Positions 15,455-22,352 of a DNA stretch of 46,865 nt are shown here, piece by piece (the stretch's first letter is position 1; every line of letters starts with the position of its first letter). Source of the stretch: Gracilibacteraceae bacterium (GTDB lineage: Bacteria > Bacillota > Desulfitobacteriia > Desulfitobacteriales > Syntrophobotulaceae); the NCBI GenBank assembly GCA_031270805.1, contig JAISWK010000028.1, positions 1-46,865 of the forward strand. Direction: 5' to 3'. The position numbers and the translations under genes were made by a program. Below the pieces are notes generated by a model, which saw only the letters and a list, made by a program, of their open reading frames with translations, did no database searches and was not told the origin of the DNA.

Positions 15455-16378
15455 TCAATCCTGCAAGGCGGAAATCAGCAAGGGAATGACTTCATACAGA
15501 TCGCCGACAATTCCATAATCAGCCGCCGTAAAAACAGGGGCTTTTTCATTGCTATCCACCGCCACGATTATTTTGGAATCACGAATTCCCGATAAATGCT
15601 GAACTTGTCCGGACACTCCGAAGGACAGATAAAGGGTTGGGTTGACTTTGAACCCGGATATCCCGATATAAGATTCCGGTGGAAACCACTGATACTCGTT
15701 CACGGCCCGGGTACAGGACACCTCTGCCTCGATCAGCTCGGCCAATTTGTAGACCATTTCCAGATCTTCTCTTTTGGCCACTCCGCGACCGACGCAAACA
15801 ATTTTATCCGCTTTGCTCAAGTCCGCACCCGTGCGGGCAATAGCTATGGTCTCTTTAACAGTGATCGTTCCGTCGCCGGCCACATCTTCACGTGTCACGC
15901 TGCACAGGCGCGTATCGTCCGGCTCGGGACTGGCGAGTAAAACCGGCGAAACAACGATAAGCGCCGGAGCGGTCAAAATCTCTGTCGCCACCGCTAAACC
16001 GCCGTATACCATGCGATCGGTTTCTATACAGCCCGCTTCTTTTCTGATAGCCAGAGCATCGCTAACAAGTCCCGCGTCGAGAAGCGCCGCGCAGCGGGCC
16101 GCGACTTCCTTGCCGCGGCAAGTCCCGCCGAACAATACGGCTAACGGGTTTTCCGCTCTGATTTTTTCCGCTAACACCGGGACACAAGATTCCGGGCGAC
16201 CGTCCGTCGGAATCAGAATTCTTACCGAGTCGGCGCCGCTGTTAATCAGAGTCTCCGCGTCGGTGGTTGTGGTTAGAAAAACGCTGATTGTTGTATCATC
16301 ATAGGCCAAATTATTGGCACAGGGAAGCAACTGGGCTGCAACGACTGGAGTTTCTGAGTAAATCCAGATTTCGCTCAT
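15455..16378 (-). CDS. etfA: Electron transfer flavoprotein, alpha subunit (EtfA/FixB)
   Basis: A 307-residue subunit. The C-terminal FAD domain is complete: CVGRGVAKREDL, then SGFKVNPTLYLSFGVSGQ, QHLSGIRDSKIIVAVD and ADYGIVGDLYEVIP. The N-terminal domain is shorter and more divergent. With EtfB it would carry electrons between NADH or another donor and the acyl-CoA dehydrogenase encoded three genes downstream. ATG 16,378 follows GGAG by eight bases. It is 53 bp after etfB and 98 bp before the small membrane protein gene, the largest gap in the minus arm; that gap has a weak GC hairpin and no recognisable promoter. Confidence 0.92.
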   Translation of the reverse strand: MSEIWIYSETPVVAAQLLPCANNLAYDDTTISVFLTTTTDAETLINSGADSVRILIPTDGRPESCVPVLAEKIRAENPLAVLFGGTCRGKEVAARCAALLDAGLVSDALAIRKEAGCIETDRMVYGGLAVATEILTAPALIVVSPVLLASPEPDDTRLCSVTREDVAGDGTITVKETIAIARTGADLSKADKIVCVGRGVAKREDLEMVYKLAELIEAEVSCTRAVNEYQWFPPESYIGISGFKVNPTLYLSFGVSGQVQHLSGIRDSKIIVAVDSNEKAPVFTAADYGIVGDLYEVIPLLISALQD

Positions 16379-16431
16379 CTTACACACTCCATACTTAACT
16401 TACTGACTTTTCTCAATCCAAAAGCCAAACG

Positions 16432-17211
16432 CTACACTACGCTCTCTTTTTTCAAGCAATCCAACAATTTGCTGACATTTTCGGCGGCGTTGCTTTCTTT
16501 GAAGATAATATTTTTCCGGTTGAAAACGGCGCCTTTTATCTTGTCTACTTTATTTTTGGGCTGAAGCTTGGCTGCGTCCAATTGAAGATCGCTTATCTTC
16601 AGTTCTGTCATAGGTTTCTTTCCGGCGGCCAGGACTTGTTTCAGCGCGGGTATCCTGGCCTCATTGATTTCCGGCAAAACGCTTGCCACCACTGGCGCGT
16701 CGGTGCGCAACACTTCTATGCTGTTTTCGAGTTTGCGATGAGCGACTAATTGTCCGTCCGCCCAATCAAGCTGATTGGCAAAGGTCACGGCCGCCGCGCC
16801 CAGAAGCGCCGCCAGACGCGGCCCAACCTGCTGGGAGTATTGATCTGCTGATCCTTCGGCGCATATGACAATGTCAAATGAACCTATTTGTTTAATTGCC
16901 GCCGCCAGTACATTGGCCGTGACATACGCGTCCGCCTTGGTCGCCGTCGCGTCGCCAATCCAATAAACAGCTTCCGGGCCGCGGGACAGGGTGTCTTTCA
17001 GCGATGATTTCACATCGCTGGTTCCGTAAGACAAGGCCGTCAACTTACCGCCGAACCGCTCGACCAAACGGGCGCCGGCTTCGATCGCGTTGCGATCATA
17101 GTCGCTGATCTTGGACTTAGCTCTGCTGAGGTTAAGTTCCAAGGTATTCTCGTTCACACTGATATCTTGCTCGTCCAGCACCCATTTGTAACACACAATG
17201 ACATTAGGCAT
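16432..17211 (-). CDS. etfB: Electron transfer flavoprotein, beta subunit (EtfB/FixA)
   Basis: A 259-residue subunit that binds AMP or, in bifurcating complexes, a second FAD. Family marks are the N-terminal VCYKWVLDE segment, SDYDRNAIEAGARL, and AEGSADQYSQQVGPRLAALLG, the signature-like loop before the last Rossmann strands. It pairs with EtfA encoded 53 bp downstream. ATG 17,211 follows GGAGG by seven bases, so the longer upstream frame is not used. It stands between the iron alcohol dehydrogenase and etfA. Similarity to FixAB/carnitine-type pairs was considered, but the presence of the dehydratase points to crotonyl-CoA chemistry. Confidence 0.9.
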   Translation of the reverse strand: MPNVIVCYKWVLDEQDISVNENTLELNLSRAKSKISDYDRNAIEAGARLVERFGGKLTALSYGTSDVKSSLKDTLSRGPEAVYWIGDATATKADAYVTANVLAAAIKQIGSFDIVICAEGSADQYSQQVGPRLAALLGAAAVTFANQLDWADGQLVAHRKLENSIEVLRTDAPVVASVLPEINEARIPALKQVLAAGKKPMTELKISDLQLDAAKLQPKNKVDKIKGAVFNRKNIIFKESNAAENVSKLLDCLKKESVV

Positions 17212-17251
17212 GCAACAACCTCCATGTACAACGGCCATATTCGGCCTGCTC

Positions 17252-18484
17252 TCAGCAAAACGACTGTCTGAACATCTCCGCGATTTTTTCTCTATTGAGT
17301 TCGGCGGGGCAGAACCCGATTGCTTCGGTTAGGCCTGTCGTCTCATAGAGCGAGTCGATAAGCGGTTCAATGTCATTTTTCTTAAATCCGATATCACTCA
17401 TTGTTTCCGTGATACCAAATCCGGCCAGCCATTTTTTCAAACCGGCGACCGCCGTTTCAGTCTCGGCGCCCGTCCCTTTGAGATCAGGCACAATCGAAGC
17501 CAACACCGAAGAAATCAGCTGCGGTTCCGCCGGATAGATCGCTCGCAGCACAGAAGGCAGAACAACCGACAGTCCCAAGCCATGCGGCAAATCTGGCTTG
17601 AACGCGCTCATCGGATGCTCCATGGCATGGGTAATATGGATAGCCGAGTTCTCGAAAGAGACTCCGGCAAGCATCGCGGCGTAGACAAGATAATACCTGG
17701 CGTCCAGATCATTGGCGTCATTCAAAATGAGCGGCAAATACCGGGCGACCAGGCGAATTGATTCTTGCCCCAACAGGAAACCCAGCGGCGTGACGGAGCG
17801 TGAAGTCACGGACTCGAAGGCGTGATTGAAGGCGTCCATGCTGGTGTATATAGTTTGCTTAACCGGTAATGTTGACATGAGAACCGGATCGTCAATAGCA
17901 TATTTCGGATAAATACAATCAACCACTATTCCGGGTTTGATGCGCCTCTCCGGGATGGAGATAACTGAGAACCGGTTAATTTCCGTGCCGGTGCCATGCG
18001 TCGTATTGACAGCGACAATCGGCACAGCCTTTTGCGCCCTGACTTTATAGCTGTATATATCCCGGATTGATATTTCCGGCGTGGCTAAAAGCACCGCTAT
18101 TCCTTTAGCGGCGTCATTGGGGCTGCCGCCGCCGATACCAACGACGGCCTGTGCGCCGAATTTTCTGCCCAGCGCCGCCGCTTCCTCGGCTCTGTCCGCG
18201 TCTGGATTGGGCTCGATTTTGTTGTACAAAGCGTAGCCGATATTATGAGTTCGCAAGGCGCTCTCCACTTTTTCCCAAGCGCCACACTTCACATAGGATT
18301 CCCGCCCGGTTACAACAAGAACTTTTTCGATCCCATCCCGCTTCAGATTTTTGGCAATATCAAATATTTTGTCAATAGCGCCGAGTCCAAGGAACAGGTT
18401 AGTAGAGCGCAACCTCAACATTTTCACTTTATCTATGGAAAAATTATTTTTCCATATTTCCCGCCCAAGATCATTGTTGGCCAT
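17252..18484 (-). CDS. Iron-containing alcohol dehydrogenase, candidate 4-hydroxybutyrate dehydrogenase
   Basis: A 410-residue group III alcohol dehydrogenase. The nucleotide motif GIGGGSPNDAAKG and the metal-binding Asp and His residues in SMDAFNHAFES, HAMEHPMSAF and DLPHGLGL are visible. NTTHGTGTEINRF corresponds to the substrate-side TTxGTGSE segment. ATG 18,484 follows AAGGGGG and lies one base after the stop of the Nfu-like gene, so the two are translationally coupled. It is distinct from the butanol-type enzyme at 7604-8773. A 4-hydroxybutyrate/succinate-semialdehyde conversion is the natural role in this operon, by inference from context rather than from sequence. Confidence 0.88.
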   Translation of the reverse strand: MANNDLGREIWKNNFSIDKVKMLRLRSTNLFLGLGAIDKIFDIAKNLKRDGIEKVLVVTGRESYVKCGAWEKVESALRTHNIGYALYNKIEPNPDADRAEEAAALGRKFGAQAVVGIGGGSPNDAAKGIAVLLATPEISIRDIYSYKVRAQKAVPIVAVNTTHGTGTEINRFSVISIPERRIKPGIVVDCIYPKYAIDDPVLMSTLPVKQTIYTSMDAFNHAFESVTSRSVTPLGFLLGQESIRLVARYLPLILNDANDLDARYYLVYAAMLAGVSFENSAIHITHAMEHPMSAFKPDLPHGLGLSVVLPSVLRAIYPAEPQLISSVLASIVPDLKGTGAETETAVAGLKKWLAGFGITETMSDIGFKKNDIEPLIDSLYETTGLTEAIGFCPAELNREKIAEMFRQSFC

Positions 18485-18485
18485 T

Positions 18486-18818
18486 TCAATCCCCCTTTGT
18501 TTTTTTACCGTGTTCGTTCCTTTCCTTATCCAGAGCAAGAATCCGCCGCGCTTCCAGCAGAAATTCCCTGCTGACGCCGTTCTCCAGCTCAACGCCTTGA
18601 AAGTCCGGCCACACCTCCTTTAATGCTTCCTCGACTATGCACTCCACCGTGGATGTCGCAGCCGAGCAAGAACTGCAAGCACCCAAGAAACGGATCCGCA
18701 GGCGTTTGTCGGTCGGACGGATCTCTTCCCAAGTCAGATCACCGCCATGCACCTGCAAGGCCGGCCGAACTTTTTCCGCCAAAATTTTTTCGATCAGCCT
18801 GATTTGACTCCGTTGCAC
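18486..18818 (-). CDS. Nfu/NifU C-terminal-domain Fe-S scaffold protein
   Basis: A 110-residue protein with one Nfu domain: RLIEKILAEKVRPALQVHGG at the start, then LGACSSCSAATSTVE carrying the CxxC that holds a transferable [4Fe-4S] cluster, and a short C-terminal tail. The start is uncertain. GTG 18,818 is in frame about 34 nt after the predicted sigma-54 transcription start, with AAAGGA 12 bases upstream; the ATG nearby is out of frame. It is the first gene of the minus arm and could supply the cluster of the 4-hydroxybutyryl-CoA dehydratase. A second Fe-S source elsewhere in the genome is likely. Confidence 0.82.
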   Translation of the reverse strand: MQRSQIRLIEKILAEKVRPALQVHGGDLTWEEIRPTDKRLRIRFLGACSSCSAATSTVECIVEEALKEVWPDFQGVELENGVSREFLLEARRILALDKERNEHGKKTKGD

Positions 18819-18862
18819 AGATTCGCTTGTTCCTTTCGGCAAAATTCCACATGAAAGAATAA

Positions 18863-18878
18863 TGCATATTTTATGCCA
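18863..18878 (-). promoter_or_regulatory. Sigma-54 (-24/-12) promoter, copy 2
   Basis: The complement reads TGGCATAAAATATGCA, identical to copies 1 and 3 and with consensus GG-GC spacing. Transcription would start near 18,852, about 34 nt before the Nfu-like start, and could run through the 15 tightly packed minus-strand genes. Confidence 0.75.
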
Positions 18879-18972
18879 GCTACCGGGATATGGGATAAAA
18901 ATCCCGGAATACCGCCCAGACCCGGCCGACCGCAAAAAAAATCTCTAAATAGGGGCGGAGAATTGCCCGCGA

Positions 18973-18999
18973 AAACGGTAACCAAACGGTAAACGGTAA
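18973..18999 (-). promoter_or_regulatory. Putative activator binding boxes, copy 2
   Basis: AAACGGTAA at 18,973-18,981 and 18,991-18,999 with AAACGGT between, so three near-identical units and the same 18-bp phase as copy 1. The centre is about 121 bp upstream of the -12 GC. Confidence 0.5.
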
Positions 19000-19194
19000 T
19001 AAAAACTACCAATACAAATTACCGGTGGTAATTGCCGGTAATTTGCTCTACCAAGGACAGTCCGCTTTAGTGACTCACGGACGCGAAACCACGAAGAAAA
19101 ACAAGAAACTTGAACCCCATCTGGGTTGTGGGCGTAGCCCACTTTGGTAGTTCGGAGATTGGCTGAAATTATTTTTGTTGAAGGAGTTCTATGA

Positions 19195-19224
19195 TTGACA
19201 AAATGCGCCCGAGCGTCGTATAAT
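19195..19224 (+). promoter_or_regulatory. Strong sigma-70 promoter of the kinase operon
   Basis: A perfect TTGACA (19,195-19,200) and a perfect TATAAT (19,219-19,224) are 18 bp apart. Transcription would begin near 19,231, 26 bp before the first ATG. It is independent of the sigma-54 module next door, so the kinase operon should be expressed constitutively unless the HTH protein it encodes represses it. Confidence 0.8.
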
Positions 19225-19256
19225 TGCGAGTAGAATAATAAGTGGGGTGAATTTCG

Positions 19257-19460
19257 ATGGAATTTATGATCACTCAGGAAGCGGCTAAATTATGGGGGGT
19301 GAAGATTCGCAGGGTGCAAGCGCTGTGTGACAGCGGTCAGATTCCTGCGCAACGCCTCGGCCAGATTTGGGTCATACCGAAAGGAACGCCAAAACCGCTG
19401 GACGGTCGAACGAAAGCCGCCAGAGAGTTCGTAAAAATCACCAAGCATATTAAGTATTAA
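19257..19460 (+). CDS. Small excisionase/MerR-like HTH protein
   Basis: A 67-residue DNA-binding protein of the kind that begins with MITQEAAKLWGV and continues RRVQALCDSGQIPAQRLG and WVIPKGTPKPLDGR. This is a winged-helix fold resembling phage excisionases and DNA-binding domains found beside mobile elements in Bacillota. GGGGTG lies ten bases before the ATG at 19,257. It is the first gene after a consensus promoter and 27 bp before the nuclease-like gene. It may autoregulate the operon. No integrase is in view, so a recombination role is unsupported. Confidence 0.75.
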   Translation: MEFMITQEAAKLWGVKIRRVQALCDSGQIPAQRLGQIWVIPKGTPKPLDGRTKAAREFVKITKHIKY

Positions 19461-19487
19461 GTATCAATCGAAAGGGGTGTCGGAACC

Positions 19488-20228
19488 ATGAACCAAATTA
19501 TTATGTTCAAAGGCAATAAGCCCGACATCGGCCTATACGTTCGCACAGCGACACTCGGGGATGAATACTCGCTCGTTGAACAGTTCATCGAATACTATTG
19601 CCATTCATTTACTCGGAGCAACAAGAAAACCCGACTGGCAGTGTTTGTGGAACCGCGCATAGAATCAGGTTTCCCGGATGTCGTGTTTGCGTCATACCTG
19701 CCGTCTATAAGCGATAACTGGTCAGACGACAGGGAAGCTTTAACCATTTATGATCTGAAAATGCTATCGTATCTTTGTGGAATAGAAGGAGCGAAGGGAA
19801 CAGCGCTTATCTCAAAACTCGGTTTTCCAGAGAAGCAGACGCTGGATTCACTTGAAAGGTTAATGGATGCAAAGCTGATAACCTATCGCGGCCATAGCTG
19901 GCGGGTACGCGAAATGCGCAACGTGTTCAGTCTGACAAAGCTGATAGCGGTAGAAGCCAAACTAAATGATATAAATAGAGCCGTCGAGCAGACGCGTCTC
20001 AATACGTGGTTTGCATCCCACTCATATGCACTGACGAATACAACGCACCCGCAGGAAAAAACCGTTAAGAAGTTCTCCCGTTATGGCCTTGGCTTGTACG
20101 GCAAAGGCAGGCGGTTTCAGCGAATTGTTGAAGCAAAGCAATTACCATTGCCATCAAGCTATCTCTCTTTCCAGTTCAACGAGTGGATAGGCAAATCAAT
20201 AGCCCATCAAGGAGTACAATATGCTTGA
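19488..20228 (+). CDS. PD-(D/E)XK nuclease-like protein with internal winged-helix segment
   Basis: A 246-residue protein, family not recognised by name. Residues 49-70 read as a strand leading to GFPDVVFASY, with Pro63-Asp64. Residues 152-170 give IAVEAKLND, with Glu156-Ala-Lys158, followed by a helix AVEQTRLNTWF. This is the PD...ExK-plus-Gln layout of restriction-endonuclease-like folds. Between the two halves, residues about 84-140 look like a winged helix (DLKMLSYLCG, then ALISKLGFPEKQTLDSLERLMDAKLI). The ATG at 19,488 follows AAAGGGG. The 3' end overlaps the kinase gene by 8 bp. A DNA- or RNA-cleaving role is inferred from the motif only. Confidence 0.65.
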   Translation: MNQIIMFKGNKPDIGLYVRTATLGDEYSLVEQFIEYYCHSFTRSNKKTRLAVFVEPRIESGFPDVVFASYLPSISDNWSDDREALTIYDLKMLSYLCGIEGAKGTALISKLGFPEKQTLDSLERLMDAKLITYRGHSWRVREMRNVFSLTKLIAVEAKLNDINRAVEQTRLNTWFASHSYALTNTTHPQEKTVKKFSRYGLGLYGKGRRFQRIVEAKQLPLPSSYLSFQFNEWIGKSIAHQGVQYA

Positions 20229-21042
20229 TTTTACGGATTTAGAGGAGTCGCTCTCTGATGTGACGCAATTAGCCCGTGGCGGGCAAAAAGTCGTTTATAG
20301 TGCGACACATCCGACATTTGGCGAGATTGTCTTAAAGTTGTTCTTCAAAACCGATGCTCGTTCTCAACGCGAAATAGATATCAGTGCAGAAACAGTTTTT
20401 GATTGCGTACCGAAGATTTATGAAACCGGTCATGTCACCTATGTCGGCTCTGACACGCTGTATGTTATTGAACAGCGAGTTGATGGCGAAGAATTGCGCA
20501 AACGTCTTGTTCGGGGAGAATGGTTCACATTGAAGGAAGCTGTAGATTTTATAGAGAAAGGGCTGGCGTTTATACAGCAACTCGAAAAAAACAACATAGT
20601 CCATCGTGACATTAAGCCGGAGAATATCATTGTTTCGGCAGATGGGAAAGTATACTTCCTGGACTTTGGTATCACGAAAACAGAAGCGCTTATTGGACCG
20701 CATACGCCGGGTTATGCTGCGCCAGAACAGTTCAATAACTTAAAAAACGACATTGACTCGCGAGCTGACTTGTTCTCCATTGGCGTTGTGACATATGAGT
20801 GTTTATCAGGCAAAAATCCGTTCAGTGAGGGCGCGACGAGTCACCTCGATATACTCCAGCGAACAGAAACCATAACTCCTGTCAGTTTTCAAATCCAAGG
20901 AGACACCCAGCAGCAATTTATGGGGTTGCTCAGTTCGTTGATGGGCAAGTTCCCATCACGGCGTCCTAAGAATGCGGCGCAGGCACTGGATTGGCTATCG
21001 GCGGCGAAGGCTACGCTTCAATACGAGGGGAGGAATCAATGA
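20221..21042 (+). CDS. Hanks-type serine/threonine protein kinase, soluble
   Basis: A 273-residue single-domain kinase with the motifs needed for activity: glycine loop RGGQKVVY (19-26), the VAIK-type lysine Lys39 in IVLKLF, catalytic loop HRDIKPEN (128-135), DFG (148-150), a short activation loop, APE (167-169) and DLFSIGVVTYECLSG. It ends just after the C-lobe, with no membrane helix or PASTA domains, unlike the housekeeping PrkC type. AAGGAG precedes ATG 20,221. It overlaps the nuclease-like gene by 8 bp and the next gene by 4 bp (ATGA), so the three proteins should be made in fixed ratio. The substrate may be one of its neighbours. Confidence 0.92.
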   Translation: MLDFTDLEESLSDVTQLARGGQKVVYSATHPTFGEIVLKLFFKTDARSQREIDISAETVFDCVPKIYETGHVTYVGSDTLYVIEQRVDGEELRKRLVRGEWFTLKEAVDFIEKGLAFIQQLEKNNIVHRDIKPENIIVSADGKVYFLDFGITKTEALIGPHTPGYAAPEQFNNLKNDIDSRADLFSIGVVTYECLSGKNPFSEGATSHLDILQRTETITPVSFQIQGDTQQQFMGLLSSLMGKFPSRRPKNAAQALDWLSAAKATLQYEGRNQ

Positions 21043-22229
21043 AATTCTATTTGCAAATGGGGCATGGTATGCAAACTATGTGCCGAGACCTAAGCACTGC
21101 ATGGGATGGTGTAACCGTGATTCTTAGCCCACAGAATATTTGCCCGACAAATAAACTCTTGCCTTTCGCCGAATCAATGCGCAAGTTGAGTGGAAAGGTG
21201 CTTTTCGACCCGCAGTTGTACGCGCCGCGCAATTATCAAAAAAATCTTCAAAAGCACGATTATTGGCCGCAGTCCGGTATTACGAACATTGAATCCGGTG
21301 ATTGCAGCGATTTGCTTGCGAAACTCGCCGTAATAAATGCCACAATCGTTTCCGAAGCACTCATACTTCCATCCGGCGTTATTAACAGAATTGATGAACG
21401 CTGGGGAAATGTTCAAAGAACAATCGCCGACCAAGCAAGAAAAGTAGCAAATGGTCAACGTCTGCTTCTTACCGTTGCTCTTGGAAAAGATGTCCTCTCA
21501 GATGATTCGCAGGTTGAGGTCATCGTTCAGTATGCCGAACGCTGGGATGTTGACGGTATCTATATTGTCAGCGAACACCCGGAACGGCATTACCTTGTTG
21601 ACAAACCTATATGGATAGCCAATTTAATGTCGCTTGTTGCTGGAATAAAGCGGCTCGGAAAAGAAGTCATTGTCGGCTATGCCAATCATCAAATGTTGCC
21701 GCTCGCAATGGCAAAATGTGACGCAGTAGCGGCAGGAAATTTTCTGAATGTCCGCTGGTTTCAACCTGAGCATTTTAAGACAACAGATAGCGATGGCCCA
21801 AGCCGGCGCACAACTTGGTACTACTGTCCACAAGCACTCTCCGAGTTCAAAGTTACCTACCTTGATGTTGCTCATCGGGCAGGCACTCTTGGGATTATGG
21901 CCACTCCAAAACAAATGGCGAATGAGTACAGCACTGTTCTCTTCAGTGGAGCGATGCCATCATCGACAAATTATAAAGAGGGTGATTCATTCAAGCATTA
22001 TTTACATTGTCTTCGCATTCAGTGTGAATCAGCAAGCAGGTCTACTTATGCCGAAACAAGAAATTCTCAATTTGCTCAACTGGAAACAGCCGCTCGCATA
22101 CTTGGCGGGTTACATGATGAACGTATAAAGGGACAAGACCGCGACTTCGGGGAGATTTGTGACGTTAATGAAGCTGCCGTTCAGATTTTTGATAAGGAAT
22201 TCGGATTTGCAATGGCTCAAGAGTGGTAG
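21039..22229 (+). CDS. Conserved-looking protein of unknown function coupled to the kinase
   Basis: A 396-residue soluble protein that I cannot assign to a family. The start at 21,039 has GGGGAGG upstream and overlaps the kinase stop as ATGA. Regular alternation of hydrophobic strands and helices is visible: DGVTVILSP, GKVLFDPQLYAPR at 53-64, QRLLLTVALG, VDGIYIVSEHP, GKEVIVGYAN and CDAVAAGNFLNVRWFQPEHF. This looks like a (beta/alpha)8 barrel, perhaps related to tRNA-guanine transglycosylase-like proteins; that comparison is tentative. Four cysteines are scattered with no obvious zinc site. Its genetic coupling to a kinase and a nuclease-like protein suggests a joint pathway. Confidence 0.7.
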   Translation: MKFYLQMGHGMQTMCRDLSTAWDGVTVILSPQNICPTNKLLPFAESMRKLSGKVLFDPQLYAPRNYQKNLQKHDYWPQSGITNIESGDCSDLLAKLAVINATIVSEALILPSGVINRIDERWGNVQRTIADQARKVANGQRLLLTVALGKDVLSDDSQVEVIVQYAERWDVDGIYIVSEHPERHYLVDKPIWIANLMSLVAGIKRLGKEVIVGYANHQMLPLAMAKCDAVAAGNFLNVRWFQPEHFKTTDSDGPSRRTTWYYCPQALSEFKVTYLDVAHRAGTLGIMATPKQMANEYSTVLFSGAMPSSTNYKEGDSFKHYLHCLRIQCESASRSTYAETRNSQFAQLETAARILGGLHDERIKGQDRDFGEICDVNEAAVQIFDKEFGFAMAQEW

Positions 22230-22261
22230 CGGCAACCGCCAAAAACCGCCCTCAAATAGGC

Positions 22262-22326
22262 TGTGAAAATCAGCATCGGCTCGTTTTCGGTCGCCTGCGC
22301 CCGTATTTTCACGCTTACGCTTATAT
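22262..22326 (-). ncRNA. Conserved hairpin leader RNA, copy 3
   Basis: ATTTTCAC (22,305-22,312) and GTGAAAAT (22,263-22,270) form the outer stem. Relative to copy 1 the inner pair TAG/CTA has become CAG/CTG, a compensatory change, while the loop bases vary. It lies just downstream of the copy 3 sigma-54 start, as in copy 1. Confidence 0.45.
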
Positions 22327-22336
22327 CCATAATTTA

Positions 22337-22352
22337 TGCATATTTTATGCCA
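22337..22352 (-). promoter_or_regulatory. Sigma-54 (-24/-12) promoter, copy 3, directed antisense to the kinase operon
   Basis: The complement is TGGCATAAAATATGCA, identical to copies 1 and 2. Transcription from about 22,326 would leave the repeat and enter the 3' end of the 21,039-22,229 gene in antisense. Boxes at 22,449-22,475 are centred about 123 bp upstream. Confidence 0.65.

Larger units (their letters stand above)
207..19050. other. Putative 4-hydroxybutyrate fermentation island bounded by inverted regulatory repeats
   Basis: Eighteen genes in two convergent arms lie between repeat copy 1 (plus) and copy 2 (minus). They encode transport, CoA activation, dehydration, electron transfer, reduction, hydration and oxidation steps for a C4 acid, with two regulators. 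GC is lower by eye than in the core after 23,580. No integrase, tRNA or target-site duplication was found, so island here means a gene set with shared boundaries, not proven mobility. Confidence 0.6.
18860..19050 (-). repeat. Regulatory repeat copy 2
   Basis: Inverted relative to copy 1. The hairpin is at 19,015-19,045, AAACGGTAA boxes (complement of TTACCGTTT) at 18,973-18,981 and 18,991-18,999, then the GCGG/CCGC dyad and the -24/-12 element. Similarity to copy 1 stops just after the -12 element, so the hairpin leader of copies 1 and 3 is missing here. It directly precedes the Nfu-like gene and points into the minus arm. The 19,050-19,194 stretch beyond it has no gene; it contains a GTGGGC/GCCCAC hairpin near 19,120-19,142 of unknown meaning. 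Confidence 0.85.

Noticed and set aside
12491-17211. Carnitine (cai/fix) operon
   Set aside because: Acyl-CoA dehydrogenase, crotonase and FixAB-like genes fit, but the class III CaiB transferase and betaine carrier are missing, and a 4-hydroxybutyryl-CoA dehydratase with its cluster ligands is present.
19100-19142. Insertion-sequence remnant between copy 2 and the kinase operon
   Set aside because: A small GTGGGC/GCCCAC hairpin is present, but there is no transposase fragment or paired end.
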